This document shows positions 1 through 8,489 of a stretch of 26,554 nucleotides of DNA, piece after piece. The position numbers and the translations under genes were made by a program. Where the stretch lies: the NCBI GenBank assembly GCA_902476645.1, contig CABSEG010000036.1, positions 1 to 26,554 on the forward strand, in the 5' to 3' direction. Positions within the stretch are counted from its first letter, which is position 1; each line of letters starts with the position of its first letter. The notes below the pieces were generated by a model. The model was not told the DNA's origin, searched no databases, and saw nothing but the letters and a program-made list of their open reading frames with translations. Source of the DNA: an uncultured Lachnospiraceae bacterium. Its GTDB lineage: Bacteria > Bacillota > Clostridia > Lachnospirales > Lachnospiraceae.

Positions 1-2
1 AG

Positions 3-2783
3 ACGAGGGAAAGTAAGCAGTCACAGGAGAGCGAAAAGGCCAGAAGCGGGGATGAGTTGGAAGAGGCCGATAGCGGGTTAGACCAGGACATCCGGGCAGA
101 GGCATCGGAGACATCCATACAGGAGAGGACAAGCCGAAGCGAAGAAACCAGTGTACAGGATCTCTCAGAAACTGGCGCAACTCAAACGGAAGAACAGTCA
201 GACACGCTGAAACCTCAGAAAGTAGAAGAAACGGATGGTCAGTCCCTTTCGTCAGAGACAGAACAGGGGCAGGTAAGGACCTCCAGGGCAGCGGCAGGCG
301 CTTATATTAATTCGCCGAATGATCCGCAGTTGGTCAGTTTGGTGCCGGATGAAAATTTCCGTAAAGTGATTTATGATTCCCTGGCTAATTATACTCAATA
401 TGGTGGGAAAAAGCACGCAGAAGGATGGTTGGGGGGAAATCCGGATGATCCTCCGGAAACGGTTCAGGAAATCCTGGAGACGTATCAGGGGCCGATTAAC
501 GGAGCGAAAGACTTTAACGATCCGGATGAAGAGAAGATCCGGGATATTACGGGAATCCAGTATTTAAAGATCGCAGGAACGGCGAACAGATCGTATTCTA
601 TAGATTTGTCCGGTAACTTAATTACAGATTTAATGCCTGTGGCAAATGCCTGCAATGAGGAAGAGTACTATTACGGAGGCTATGTCTACTGCGAAGACTA
701 TGGGAGATATGGATATCGCGCCGTGGTTATGGAATTTTTAGATAACCCACTTCGGTGTATACCAAAGAAATTAAGCGATAGTAACCGAAAGTTAGGGTTT
801 CTGGTATTTACGGACTTAAGCCGCGGAGATATCCAGTATGTAGAGCCAAAAGATATGCAGTTTTACTATCTGCGGGAAGACACGGAGCGTTTTGAAGGGT
901 ATCTGCGGGTAGGATTTTGCCAATATGAGTCCATGGATCCCGATGCGGAATACGTCCCAATCACGGACTTTGATATTGCGGGACAGCCCACAGTAAACCA
1001 AAAGTTATTGTCCGCAAAAAAAGCGAATTCGATTGTGGGCACAGATGTGGTAATTGAACAGACGGATCAAGGGCCCAATAAGGACAGAAATGTAGACGTG
1101 AAATATACAAATCTGACCAAGAGTTGTGAGCTTGCTATTAATGTCACCCTGGATCAGTGTATGGAATCCATGTCAACGAATTTTACCGGGATTTACAGCA
1201 CAAATATAACCTCTATGGTCTATCCGATGCTTCCAAGCTTCACCATATTTGATAAAGTGGAGACATCCGGAGAGTACAGTGGAAACGTCCAGTTGAAAAA
1301 AGTAGACAAGCTTACAGGAAATGCAGTAAATGGCGCTGTATTCAGTTTATATCGTGAAGCGGAGAGTGGAGAGGACATTCTGATTCAGGAAGGATTGGAA
1401 ACGGCCACAAGAAAGGTTCGTGTCTATAATGATACCACCAAGAAATATGAGACAAAAACGCTGCCCGGATATACGGAAGTAGTAAAAGGGCTGGAGCCTG
1501 GGACTTATTATTTCCAGGAGACAAAGGCACCGGAAGGATACCAGCTTAGCCGGGAAAAGTATTCGGTAACGGTGGAAGACGTGACACCTTATCTCTCAGG
1601 GGGATTGAAAAATCTGGATTTTTCCAGTGGAGACGGGCGTCAGATTCAGGCTACTGCAAAAGAGAATGAAACCTATATTTCCTGGAAGATGGGAGAGCCG
1701 GTAAAGCTGCATTTAAAGAATGCGGAAGGTGATGTGGCAGAAACAGTCACAGATCAGCTGGTCGAAAGTGTAGAGATTACGTATCATTCTCTGGAGGGCA
1801 GTACCGAAGCGGTGACGGAGACCTATGATAGTCTTCAGAAAGCCCAGGAGAAGTTGAATAGTTACATAGATGGAAACAACATCACCGGGGCCGTAGAGGT
1901 GAAGGTATTGTATGATAAAGAAGCGGATTCACTGACCCAGTGTGTATCAGCAGGAGATGAGCCCCTTTACACTACGGTAGCTGTGGAAAAGACCTGGGTG
2001 GGAAACAAGGAAGAGGACATCTTGCCAGAGGTAACTTTCCAGTTATACCAATCCTCCTCTGAGAATGGGGAAAAGAAATTAGTCAATTCTCATACAGTTC
2101 CAGAAGGGACAGAACCAGAAGGATATAGTTATACCTTTGCGACAGATTCGGAGGGCAAGCCGTTGCCCATGTATTACGTGGATGCAAAGGGAGATTTGTT
2201 TCAATACAGTTATACCGTAGAGGAAAACTTTAAGTCTGGCGCCTTTATACAAGGAGAGGCGCAAGATCCCGTAACGGAGATCCTCTATGAGACACTTCCG
2301 GGTGGAGAAAAGACAGCGGTGGGAAGTAAGATTACCATTCCGCTGACAAACTGTAAGGCACTGGCATCAATTAAAATTATAAAAATAGATGCAAATGAAA
2401 CTAACAGGAAGCTTAGCGATGTTGCGTTTAAGCTGGAGGTGCAGGAAAACGGCCAATGGAAAGAGGTCGCGACCGGCATTACCGATGAAAGAGGGGAGGT
2501 GCAGTTTGAGGACCTGGACAGCGGTGAGTACCGAGTCACGGAGACGAAAACGCAGGATGATTATATTCTGCTGTCTAAGCCTTTGATGATATCAATCGGG
2601 GATCTTACCGATCCGGATGCAGAAAGGGAGTTTGTCTATGTGGTAGAAAACGCCAGAAAGTTTGGACTTCCGGAAGCAGGCGGAATCGGAGGAAGATGGT
2701 ATGTCTGGGTTGGGATAATTGTTTTGGCAGCGACTGGAATTATCCAGATTCAGAGAAAGAAACTTAATAAAAAAATGAGGTGA
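3..2783 (+). CDS. Pilus tip/adhesin subunit with Cna-B (SpaA-like) domains, 5' partial
   Basis: The reading frame is open to the window edge, so the start and signal peptide lie upstream; 926 residues are visible. The first ~95 residues are Ser/Thr/Glu-rich and probably unstructured. They are followed by a unique region with an internalin-like stretch (IDLSGNLITDLMP) suggesting a short leucine-rich segment. Two SpaA-type Cna-B domains are clear, each opening with a lysine strand (VQLKKVDK, IKIIKIDA) and closing with an E-box (YYFQETKAPEGY, YRVTETKTQDDY). These are the usual Lys-Asn isopeptide elements. Between them lies a further Cna-B-like unit (TTVAVEKTWVG). The C-terminus has a sorting signal LPEAG (visible residues 889-893), a hydrophobic helix and a Lys/Arg tail. 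I see no von Willebrand A MIDAS motif, so the binding part is probably the unique N-terminal region. It is first in the operon and ends 6 bp before the major pilin start, which fits a tip or ancillary pilin. Ligand unknown. Confidence 0.85.
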   Translation, partial: TRESKQSQESEKARSGDELEEADSGLDQDIRAEASETSIQERTSRSEETSVQDLSETGATQTEEQSDTLKPQKVEETDGQSLSSETEQGQVRTSRAAAGAYINSPNDPQLVSLVPDENFRKVIYDSLANYTQYGGKKHAEGWLGGNPDDPPETVQEILETYQGPINGAKDFNDPDEEKIRDITGIQYLKIAGTANRSYSIDLSGNLITDLMPVANACNEEEYYYGGYVYCEDYGRYGYRAVVMEFLDNPLRCIPKKLSDSNRKLGFLVFTDLSRGDIQYVEPKDMQFYYLREDTERFEGYLRVGFCQYESMDPDAEYVPITDFDIAGQPTVNQKLLSAKKANSIVGTDVVIEQTDQGPNKDRNVDVKYTNLTKSCELAINVTLDQCMESMSTNFTGIYSTNITSMVYPMLPSFTIFDKVETSGEYSGNVQLKKVDKLTGNAVNGAVFSLYREAESGEDILIQEGLETATRKVRVYNDTTKKYETKTLPGYTEVVKGLEPGTYYFQETKAPEGYQLSREKYSVTVEDVTPYLSGGLKNLDFSSGDGRQIQATAKENETYISWKMGEPVKLHLKNAEGDVAETVTDQLVESVEITYHSLEGSTEAVTETYDSLQKAQEKLNSYIDGNNITGAVEVKVLYDKEADSLTQCVSAGDEPLYTTVAVEKTWVGNKEEDILPEVTFQLYQSSSENGEKKLVNSHTVPEGTEPEGYSYTFATDSEGKPLPMYYVDAKGDLFQYSYTVEENFKSGAFIQGEAQDPVTEILYETLPGGEKTAVGSKITIPLTNCKALASIKIIKIDANETNRKLSDVAFKLEVQENGQWKEVATGITDERGEVQFEDLDSGEYRVTETKTQDDYILLSKPLMISIGDLTDPDAEREFVYVVENARKFGLPEAGGIGGRWYVWVGIIVLAATGIIQIQRKKLNKKMR

Positions 2784-2788
2784 AGATT

Positions 2789-4738
2789 ATGAAGAAAGTA
2801 GGAAAGAAACTTAGCGCCCTCATTGCGATGACATTGATGTTGGCAATGATGGTTGCCATGGGCGCTTCAGCAGCGGAACAAGTTCCGGAAGTGCCTGTTT
2901 TCACAGAGCAGTGTGAAGATGTCCCGGAGACCGTGGGATGTATTCATTATTCAGAAAGTATTATTAATCAGGATCAGAAGACAAGTCTTAGCGTTTACAA
3001 ATACAGCTATTCAGGAGAAGCGCAGGAAGGAAATGGACATTATCCGCCCAATATTCCCGAAGGCGCAGTGCCTCTGGAAGGTGTTGTATTTACTTACCTG
3101 AAGGTTGCAGATTTAGTTCATGTCAATGAGGATCCGGTGAGACTGGAGTACAATCTGACAGAGGATGGCGCTGCGGTATTTGATATGACAGCTGGACAGT
3201 ATTCCTCTGATGAACTGAATGCCGCTTTGGCAGCAGCAAATGGAAATGCAGAATCCAAGGCAGCTCTGGAGCAGTATGTGGCAGAGAATGGTACCGATAT
3301 GGCTCCTACAAATGCAGAGGGTGTGTCATCTGCCACCGGACTGGATCAGGGCTTGTATCTGGTAGCGGAGACACAGGTTCCGGGAGCCGTTTATGAGAGG
3401 ACAAATCCATTCCTGGTATCTTTGCCGATGACCAACGCAACAGATATCCATGCGAATAACAAGGATTACGGCCCCGGGGAATTATGGCAGTATGATGTTT
3501 TCGTGTTCCCGAAGAATAAGACAGAAATTCCATCTATTGAAAAGAATATTCTGGACAACGAGGACGGGGAAAGCGAAAAGTATGAGAGCCTGGGTGTAGG
3601 CGATACCGTTACTTATCAGGTAACCACAGAGGTTCCGGATGGCGCGGCAACCATGTCCAGATTCAGCATCGCCGATACCATGAGTGAGGGACTTACCTTT
3701 ACCGGGATCCAGGAAGTCCGTGTAGGTGGCGTTTTGATTCCGGCAGATCAGTATGATCTGTTCACCGATACCGATGCGGCGCCTTATACATTCATTCTGG
3801 AGCTTGTTGGGGATGATTACAATCATCTGATCAAAGGGGAAGCCGGAGACGCGATTACGGTAAAATATACAGCGGAGTTAAATGATAACTGTATCGTAAC
3901 CGAGGAAGGCAATCCCAACCACGCAACATTGATTTATAACCATGACTCTGGAGTTGGCGGAGAAGGGGAACCTCAGATCGTAGAGGATATCGTAGATCCG
4001 AAGGTGTATACTTATGGAATCGATCTGACCAAGGTAAATAAGGATGACGAGCCTGTGGCAGGCGTTGAATTTGATCTGTTTGCGGCTGATAAGGAGACGC
4101 AGATTTTTGTAACACAGAAGGAATCTACAAATGAAGCATATGCCGGAGTAAATTCTTATTATCCAAACGGAACAAAAAGCGGGGATAAGATTGTCACAGG
4201 AGAAGACGGACGCGCTTATATTTGGGGACTGGCTCCTGGAACTTACTACCTGAAGGAGACAAAGACGGTGGAAGGCTATACCCTGCAGAAGGATCTGATT
4301 GAGATTAAAATCGGAGAAGAGGTAACCTTCCATGAGGCAGACGCAGAGAACAGAGGAACCTACGTTCCAATTGACGCGGATACTACTTATTATACCCAGA
4401 AAGCAGATGGTTCTTATGTCGCATTTAAGGATCTGACGGATTACGAGGATGGTACCTACATCAACTTTGGAACCGATTCTGTTTTCGTCATGACAGGTGA
4501 AAATACTTACGAGAAAGTGCAGACTTACTATCCGACGGTAAAAGCGGATATCGAAGTGGCAGATCCCTTTGGAGTAGATGGCATGAACGTCCTGTTAAAG
4601 GTGTTAAACAACGCGGACTTTGATCTTCCCGGAACCGGTGGAATGGGTACTTATGTATTCACGATTGGCGGCGCCGTGATTCTGCTGGCAGCTTTAGGTC
4701 TGATCGTGGTGAGAAGAAAAAAGAACTTAGCCAGATAA
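2789..4738 (+). CDS. Major pilin, SpaH/EbpB family, LPXTG-anchored
   Basis: 649 residues. The ATG at 2789 is preferred over an in-frame GTG at 2780 because AGGTG at 2779-2783 sits at SD distance and the protein then opens with a clean signal peptide (MKKVGKKLSALIAM... to ASAA). The pilin motif is WQYDVFVFPKN with Trp233 and Lys242. In this family that lysine is joined by the class C sortase to the threonine of the next subunit's sorting signal. A central domain resembles the isopeptide-forming D2 fold. A SpaA-type Cna-B domain follows (YGIDLTKVNKDDEPV... to the E-box YYLKETKTVEGY). The C-terminus is LPGTG at 613-617, a membrane helix and RRKK. It is probably the repeated shaft subunit. The cognate sortase gene starts 27 bp downstream, and the gene overlaps the upstream tip gene's translation zone, implying coupling. 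Confidence 0.93.
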   Translation: MKKVGKKLSALIAMTLMLAMMVAMGASAAEQVPEVPVFTEQCEDVPETVGCIHYSESIINQDQKTSLSVYKYSYSGEAQEGNGHYPPNIPEGAVPLEGVVFTYLKVADLVHVNEDPVRLEYNLTEDGAAVFDMTAGQYSSDELNAALAAANGNAESKAALEQYVAENGTDMAPTNAEGVSSATGLDQGLYLVAETQVPGAVYERTNPFLVSLPMTNATDIHANNKDYGPGELWQYDVFVFPKNKTEIPSIEKNILDNEDGESEKYESLGVGDTVTYQVTTEVPDGAATMSRFSIADTMSEGLTFTGIQEVRVGGVLIPADQYDLFTDTDAAPYTFILELVGDDYNHLIKGEAGDAITVKYTAELNDNCIVTEEGNPNHATLIYNHDSGVGGEGEPQIVEDIVDPKVYTYGIDLTKVNKDDEPVAGVEFDLFAADKETQIFVTQKESTNEAYAGVNSYYPNGTKSGDKIVTGEDGRAYIWGLAPGTYYLKETKTVEGYTLQKDLIEIKIGEEVTFHEADAENRGTYVPIDADTTYYTQKADGSYVAFKDLTDYEDGTYINFGTDSVFVMTGENTYEKVQTYYPTVKADIEVADPFGVDGMNVLLKVLNNADFDLPGTGGMGTYVFTIGGAVILLAALGLIVVRRKKNLAR

Positions 4739-4765
4739 TTTGACAGATTCTATGGAGCAGTACAT

Positions 4766-5587
4766 ATGGGAAAAAAGCTAGGCAGCGTTTTGCTTGGTTT
4801 GGTGTTTGTCGGTGGGATAGCTCTCGTCAGCTATCCTGCCGTAAGCAATTGGGTGAACCAGCGGTTTTCCAGCAGCGCAATCGGGAACTACCGGGAACAG
4901 GTAGAGCAGTTGTCTGATGATGAGATTGAGGAGCGCAGGGAAGCTGCAAGAGCCTATAACGCAACACTCACCAATGACCGGGAATATATTGCTTATGGCG
5001 ACGAGGATGAGAGCAGAATGGATATTCTCGATGTGGGAGATATCCTGGGCTATATTGAGATTCCCAAGATTGATGTAAGCCTGCCAATCTATGAAGGTAC
5101 TTCAGAGGCAGTTTTACAGAAGGGAGTCGGTCATCTTAGAAATACTTCGCTGCCGGTTGGGGGAAAAGGAAGCCATGTGGCCTTATCGGCACACAGAGGA
5201 TTGCCCTCAGCCAAGCTTTTTACCGACTTGGATGAGCTGGAAGAGGGAGATCTCTTTTATCTCTATGTTCTGGATGAGACGTTGGCTTATGAGGTGGATC
5301 AAATTCTGGTCACAGAACCCCACATTACCCATGAACTTGATATTGACAAAGAAGAAGACTATGTGACGTTGATTACCTGTACCCCTTATGGAATTAACAG
5401 CCACAGACTGTTGGTTCGGGGAAAACGTATTCCCTATGCGGAGAAAACAGCGGATCAGCTGGATGAGACATATCAGGTGGAACCGGAAGTAAACTGGTAT
5501 TTTGTGGTTTGCGTACTGTCCTGCATGACAGAAGTCGGTTTGGTGGGTGTGTTCATAAGATGGATGATTCGTCGCAGGAGATTTTAA
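4766..5587 (+). CDS. Class C sortase (pilus polymerase)
   Basis: 273 residues, normal for class C. An N-terminal membrane helix (residues ~6-26) is followed by a Glu-rich helix, the core beta-barrel (DILGYIEIPKIDVSLPIYEGTSEAVLQKGVGHL) and a second C-terminal membrane helix (VVCVLSCMTEVGLVGVFI) typical of pilus sortases. Catalytic residues are visible: His143 in SAHRG, Cys205 in TLITCTPYG and Arg214 in NSHRLLVRG. The reaction cleaves the sorting signal between Thr and Gly and transfers the acyl enzyme to a pilin-motif lysine. It lies between the major and minor pilin genes with 27-bp and 21-bp gaps, so it is almost certainly dedicated to this pilus. A lid DPW/F motif typical of some class C enzymes is not obvious in the ~30 residues before the core. 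It is the only sortase in the window, so the final anchoring sortase must be encoded elsewhere. Confidence 0.95.
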   Translation: MGKKLGSVLLGLVFVGGIALVSYPAVSNWVNQRFSSSAIGNYREQVEQLSDDEIEERREAARAYNATLTNDREYIAYGDEDESRMDILDVGDILGYIEIPKIDVSLPIYEGTSEAVLQKGVGHLRNTSLPVGGKGSHVALSAHRGLPSAKLFTDLDELEEGDLFYLYVLDETLAYEVDQILVTEPHITHELDIDKEEDYVTLITCTPYGINSHRLLVRGKRIPYAEKTADQLDETYQVEPEVNWYFVVCVLSCMTEVGLVGVFIRWMIRRRRF

Positions 5588-5608
5588 GGTACAGAAAGGG
5601 AGCAACTC

Positions 5609-6688
5609 ATGAGGAGATTTTTTACTATCATAAAAAGCAGCATTGCGCTCCTGTGTTTTTTGGTACTTTCCGGGCATCTTTTTAGTTTGGATGCACAGGC
5701 GGAGGGATCGTATTCGTTTTCTGTGATTGATCAGGAAATGACAGGATCTATTACGGTAGAACAATGTGTATTTGATTATGAAAGCGGATATCAGCCGCTT
5801 AGAGCAGCGGGTGTGGAGTACCAGATTACTTATCTGACCAGGTTGGATCAAACAGAGGTGAAAGCGCAGGATGCGGACTTCTTTCAAACCACAAAGACAA
5901 CCGGGGAAGATGGTATTGTAATATTTGAAGATCTGGCGCTGGGAACTTATCGGTTGGAAGTGACCGGAGGGATGCCGGAAGGTTACAGGGTAGGGAACCC
6001 TTTTCAGGTAAGTGTGCCTGCATTGAACGAATCAGAGGTTACTTATGACGGAGTTACCTATGACCCGGGTATGATCTGGGAATACGATGTGAAAGCAAGG
6101 CCAAAAAGTGAACCGGAGTGGGGAGCGGTGCGCCTGATTAAATACGACTCCAGAACCGGAGAAAGCCTGGAAGGGGCCGTTTTTGTACTCTATGATGAAA
6201 ATGGTGAAATCTGTCATACCGTATCCGGGAAAGATGTGGAGCTGACCACAGATGAGCAGGGAAGAATTGAAGTTTATCGGCTAGCCTATGGGAATTACTA
6301 TTTCCAGGAGGTAGAGGCACCGGAGGGGTATGAAAAGTCAGATGAGAAGGTGGAATTTCGTATTACGAAGTCTTATGTAGAAGGAGATGAATCCACGATT
6401 GAACTGGTTACCATGGGGAATAAGGCAATCGAAGAATCCGATGAGCCTTCCACAGAGCCGGGGAATCCCAATAAACCGGAAAACCCCAAAGAACCGGAGG
6501 ATCCAAATAAACCGCAGGATTCTACTTCAAATCCCAATACGCCCCCGAAAAGAGAGGTGATTAATCCACTGCTGGCAATAAAGACCGGAGATACTACGCA
6601 GATCGGCATCTGGGTGGGAGTCCTGGTGGTGGCGGCAGCGGCTCTGATCTGTTTAAGAAAGAAAGAGAGAAGACGGAAAAGAGAATAG
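5609..6688 (+). CDS. Minor (probably basal) pilin with Pro-rich stalk and unusual sorting signal
   Basis: 359 residues with an AAGGGAG ribosome site. An N-terminal signal peptide ends near LDAQA. The N-domain resembles that of the major pilin and keeps a pilin-motif-like sequence, WEYDVKARPKSE (Trp157, Lys166). A SpaA-type Cna-B domain runs from VRLIKYDSRTGESLEGAVFVLYDE to the E-box YYFQEVEAPEGY. After it comes a Pro/Asn/Lys/Glu-rich linker (~residues 280-315, repeats of NKPENP/EPEDP type), as in basal pilins that span the wall. The sorting signal lacks the LP of LPXTG and reads LAIKTGD (322-328), then a hydrophobic helix and KKERRRKRE. It is last in the operon and followed by a terminator. 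The basal role is inferred from the linker and gene order. The pilin-like lysine could instead let it act as an internal subunit. Confidence 0.85.
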   Translation: MRRFFTIIKSSIALLCFLVLSGHLFSLDAQAEGSYSFSVIDQEMTGSITVEQCVFDYESGYQPLRAAGVEYQITYLTRLDQTEVKAQDADFFQTTKTTGEDGIVIFEDLALGTYRLEVTGGMPEGYRVGNPFQVSVPALNESEVTYDGVTYDPGMIWEYDVKARPKSEPEWGAVRLIKYDSRTGESLEGAVFVLYDENGEICHTVSGKDVELTTDEQGRIEVYRLAYGNYYFQEVEAPEGYEKSDEKVEFRITKSYVEGDESTIELVTMGNKAIEESDEPSTEPGNPNKPENPKEPEDPNKPQDSTSNPNTPPKREVINPLLAIKTGDTTQIGIWVGVLVVAAAALICLRKKERRRKRE

Positions 6689-6724
6689 AAAAGCTCAGAA
6701 TCAGAAGATTTTGAGCTTTTTTTG
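6689..6724 (+). terminator. Intrinsic terminator of the pilus operon
   Basis: Directly after the minor pilin stop, AAAGCTCA and TGAGCTTT arms, extended by AATC/GATT, form a stem followed by a run of seven T. It ends the pilus transcription unit. Confidence 0.85.
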
Positions 6725-6733
6725 TGGTATAAT
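6725..6733 (+). promoter_or_regulatory. Probable extended -10 promoter for aroD
   Basis: TGGTATAAT is an extended -10 (TG-n-TATAAT) immediately after the pilus terminator. No good -35 is present at 17 bp, which is tolerated for extended -10 promoters. A second TATAAA with an upstream TG lies at 6795-6800 and could also serve. Confidence 0.5.
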
Positions 6734-6824
6734 AAGCCTATGAAAGGAAAACGGCTGAATACAGCCTGTAAGAAGAATGTGCCGCTGACCATGGTATAAA
6801 AAGGCGACAGGAGAGGTGTGACAT

Positions 6825-7604
6825 ATGAGTAAGGTAGTTCAAGTGAGAGAACTGGCTATAGGAGAAGGCAGGCCTAAGATTTGCGTGCCTTTTATGGGAA
6901 AAACGGAAGCGGAGATCAAAGAAGCAGCCCAAAGTGTACTGGAGACCGGGGCAGATATGGCAGAGTGGAGAGCAGATTGTTTTGAAGGATTGTTTTGCCC
7001 GGAGAGAATGAAAGCAATGTGGCAGATGCTTCGGATTTTGTTGGGCGAAATGCCGCTGCTTTTTACCATTCGCACCAGGGCGGAGGGCGGAGAGGCAGAT
7101 CCTTCTTTTGAGGATTATACCAGAGTGAATCTGGATGCCGTCACCAGTGGATGCGTGGATTTGGTTGACGTGGAAATTGCCAGGGGAGATGATGTAGCTT
7201 TTTTGATCGTGGAGTCAGCTCATGAACACGGGGTGAAAGTGATCGGCTCTTACCATGATTTTCAGAAGACTCCCAAGAAGGAAGATTTGATTATGAGGCT
7301 GTGTAAGATGCAGGAGGTGGAAACGGATATTGCCAAAATTGCAGTGATGCCTAAGAACCCAAGGGATGTGCTGGTTTTACTGGACGCTACACTGGCGATG
7401 AAGGAGCTCCACAACGAAACACCGGTGGTGACCATGGCTATGGGAGACCTTGGCAAGGTAACCAGAATCAGCGGAGAAATATTTGGCTCCTCCATCACCT
7501 TTGGGATGGCTGGAAATCCTTCTGCTCCGGGACAGATGCCGGTAAAAGAGCTGAGAGCCTGCATGAAATGTTTGAAAACGGATGAATTTGTCGATGAAAA
7601 ATAA
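6825..7604 (+). CDS. aroD: 3-dehydroquinate dehydratase, type I
   Basis: 259 residues, the family's usual length. It converts 3-dehydroquinate to 3-dehydroshikimate in the shikimate pathway through a Schiff-base lysine. The active-site His144 lies in GSYHDF and the Schiff-base Lys171 in AKIAVMP, matching the His143/Lys170 pair of the enteric enzymes. Substrate-binding stretches AEWRAD, FTIRTRAEGG and ITFGMAGNPSAPGQ are also present. The ATG follows an AGGAGAGGTG ribosome site. It is not clustered with other aro genes here. It sits alone between a pilus operon and the spoIIG cluster, with an extended -10 promoter upstream and no clear terminator before spoIIGA, so some read-through into spoIIGA is possible. 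Confidence 0.96.
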   Translation: MSKVVQVRELAIGEGRPKICVPFMGKTEAEIKEAAQSVLETGADMAEWRADCFEGLFCPERMKAMWQMLRILLGEMPLLFTIRTRAEGGEADPSFEDYTRVNLDAVTSGCVDLVDVEIARGDDVAFLIVESAHEHGVKVIGSYHDFQKTPKKEDLIMRLCKMQEVETDIAKIAVMPKNPRDVLVLLDATLAMKELHNETPVVTMAMGDLGKVTRISGEIFGSSITFGMAGNPSAPGQMPVKELRACMKCLKTDEFVDEK

Positions 7605-7654
7605 AATATTGCAGTCTTAATTTGACAAACTTTGCACTCCCTTTCCTCTATAAT
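7587..7654 (+). promoter_or_regulatory. spoIIGA promoter with long spacer and Spo0A-box-like sites
   Basis: TTGACA (7622-7627) and TATAAT (7649-7654) are both perfect but separated by 21 bp, too far for unaided sigma-A. The -35 overlaps TTTGACAAA (7621-7629), whose complement TTTGTCAAA fits the Spo0A box TTTGTCRAA. A second site, TTTGTCGAT (7587-7595, 8 of 9), lies inside the 3' end of aroD. The Bacillus subtilis spoIIG promoter is known for the same architecture: a long spacer with activation by Spo0A bound at and upstream of the -35. Confidence 0.7.
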
Positions 7655-7697
7655 AGTATTTGTTTTGAAAGATACTCCAGGGGACAGGGGGTGTTTT

Positions 7698-8477
7698 GTG
7701 TATTATGAGTTCTATGTAGATATATTTTTTTTGGAAAATATATTCATGGATTTCACATTGTTGCTGCTGACCGGGCAGATTCTTCACTGGAAAAGGAGGC
7801 CCGGCAGGATCTTACTTGGAAGTTTTACCGGGGCAATGGGAGCCATAGGACTTCTGATGCTGCCAGCGCAGGGATTTTTTGTCACTTTTTGTTTCGGGTA
7901 TGTGATGACCAGCGCATTGATGATCAGGATTGCGTTTGCCACCCAGGGGAAGAGACAGCTGATCAAAGGAATTTTGTATCTGTATGGGATCACGTTCCTC
8001 ACCGGTGGGATTTTTCAGATGCTCTTTTCCAGGATTACGCTGCCGATAGTATTGGCTGGATGCTTTAGCATTCTGATTCTGATACTTTTACTGGAGGGGG
8101 TTCGGGGGCTGAAATACAAAACGCAGAGTATCTACGATGTCACTTTATCTTATCATCAGCGTTCCAGGACAGTAAAAGGACTCAGGGATACCGGTAACCG
8201 TCTGAAAGAACCGATTTTCGGAAGGCCGGTCTGTGTGGCGGACGCACAGGTAATGAGAGAATTGTTGGATGAACACGCAAAGATTTTTTATATCCCCTAC
8301 CATTCCATAGGGAAGAAGAGGGGAATTTTGCCAGGTATCACCCTGGACTTTATGGAGATCCAAAGAGATCGCGCAGCCCAGAGAATCGAACATCCTGTGG
8401 TGGCCATCAGCAAAGAGCCTGTCAGCAGTCAGGGAGAGTATCGAATCTTATTGAACCCGATGATAATAGATGAGTAG
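7698..8477 (+). CDS. spoIIGA: Sporulation sigma-E factor-processing peptidase SpoIIGA
   Basis: 259 residues from the GTG at 7698. This start is chosen because AGGGGG at 7686-7691 lies 6 nt upstream and the protein then begins VYYEFYVDIFFLENIFMDF, the conserved opening of the family. An upstream in-frame ATG (7632) would fall before the promoter -10 and is rejected. The N-terminal half carries about five membrane helices. The C-terminal half is a membrane-tethered aspartic protease domain with the catalytic motif DTGN (Asp164, context KGLRDTGNRLKEPIFGRPV). It acts in the mother-cell septal membrane and removes the pro-peptide of SigE, activated by forespore SpoIIR. The sigE ribosome site overlaps its stop codon, so the two are translationally linked. 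Confidence 0.95.
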   Translation: MYYEFYVDIFFLENIFMDFTLLLLTGQILHWKRRPGRILLGSFTGAMGAIGLLMLPAQGFFVTFCFGYVMTSALMIRIAFATQGKRQLIKGILYLYGITFLTGGIFQMLFSRITLPIVLAGCFSILILILLLEGVRGLKYKTQSIYDVTLSYHQRSRTVKGLRDTGNRLKEPIFGRPVCVADAQVMRELLDEHAKIFYIPYHSIGKKRGILPGITLDFMEIQRDRAAQRIEHPVVAISKEPVSSQGEYRILLNPMIIDE

Positions 8478-8489
8478 GAGGATGAGAAT

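Noticed and set aside
5207..5887. 226-codon minus-strand frame across the sortase and minor pilin genes
   Set aside because: Spans two real convergent-to-it genes, with composition typical of an antisense shadow and no ribosome site.
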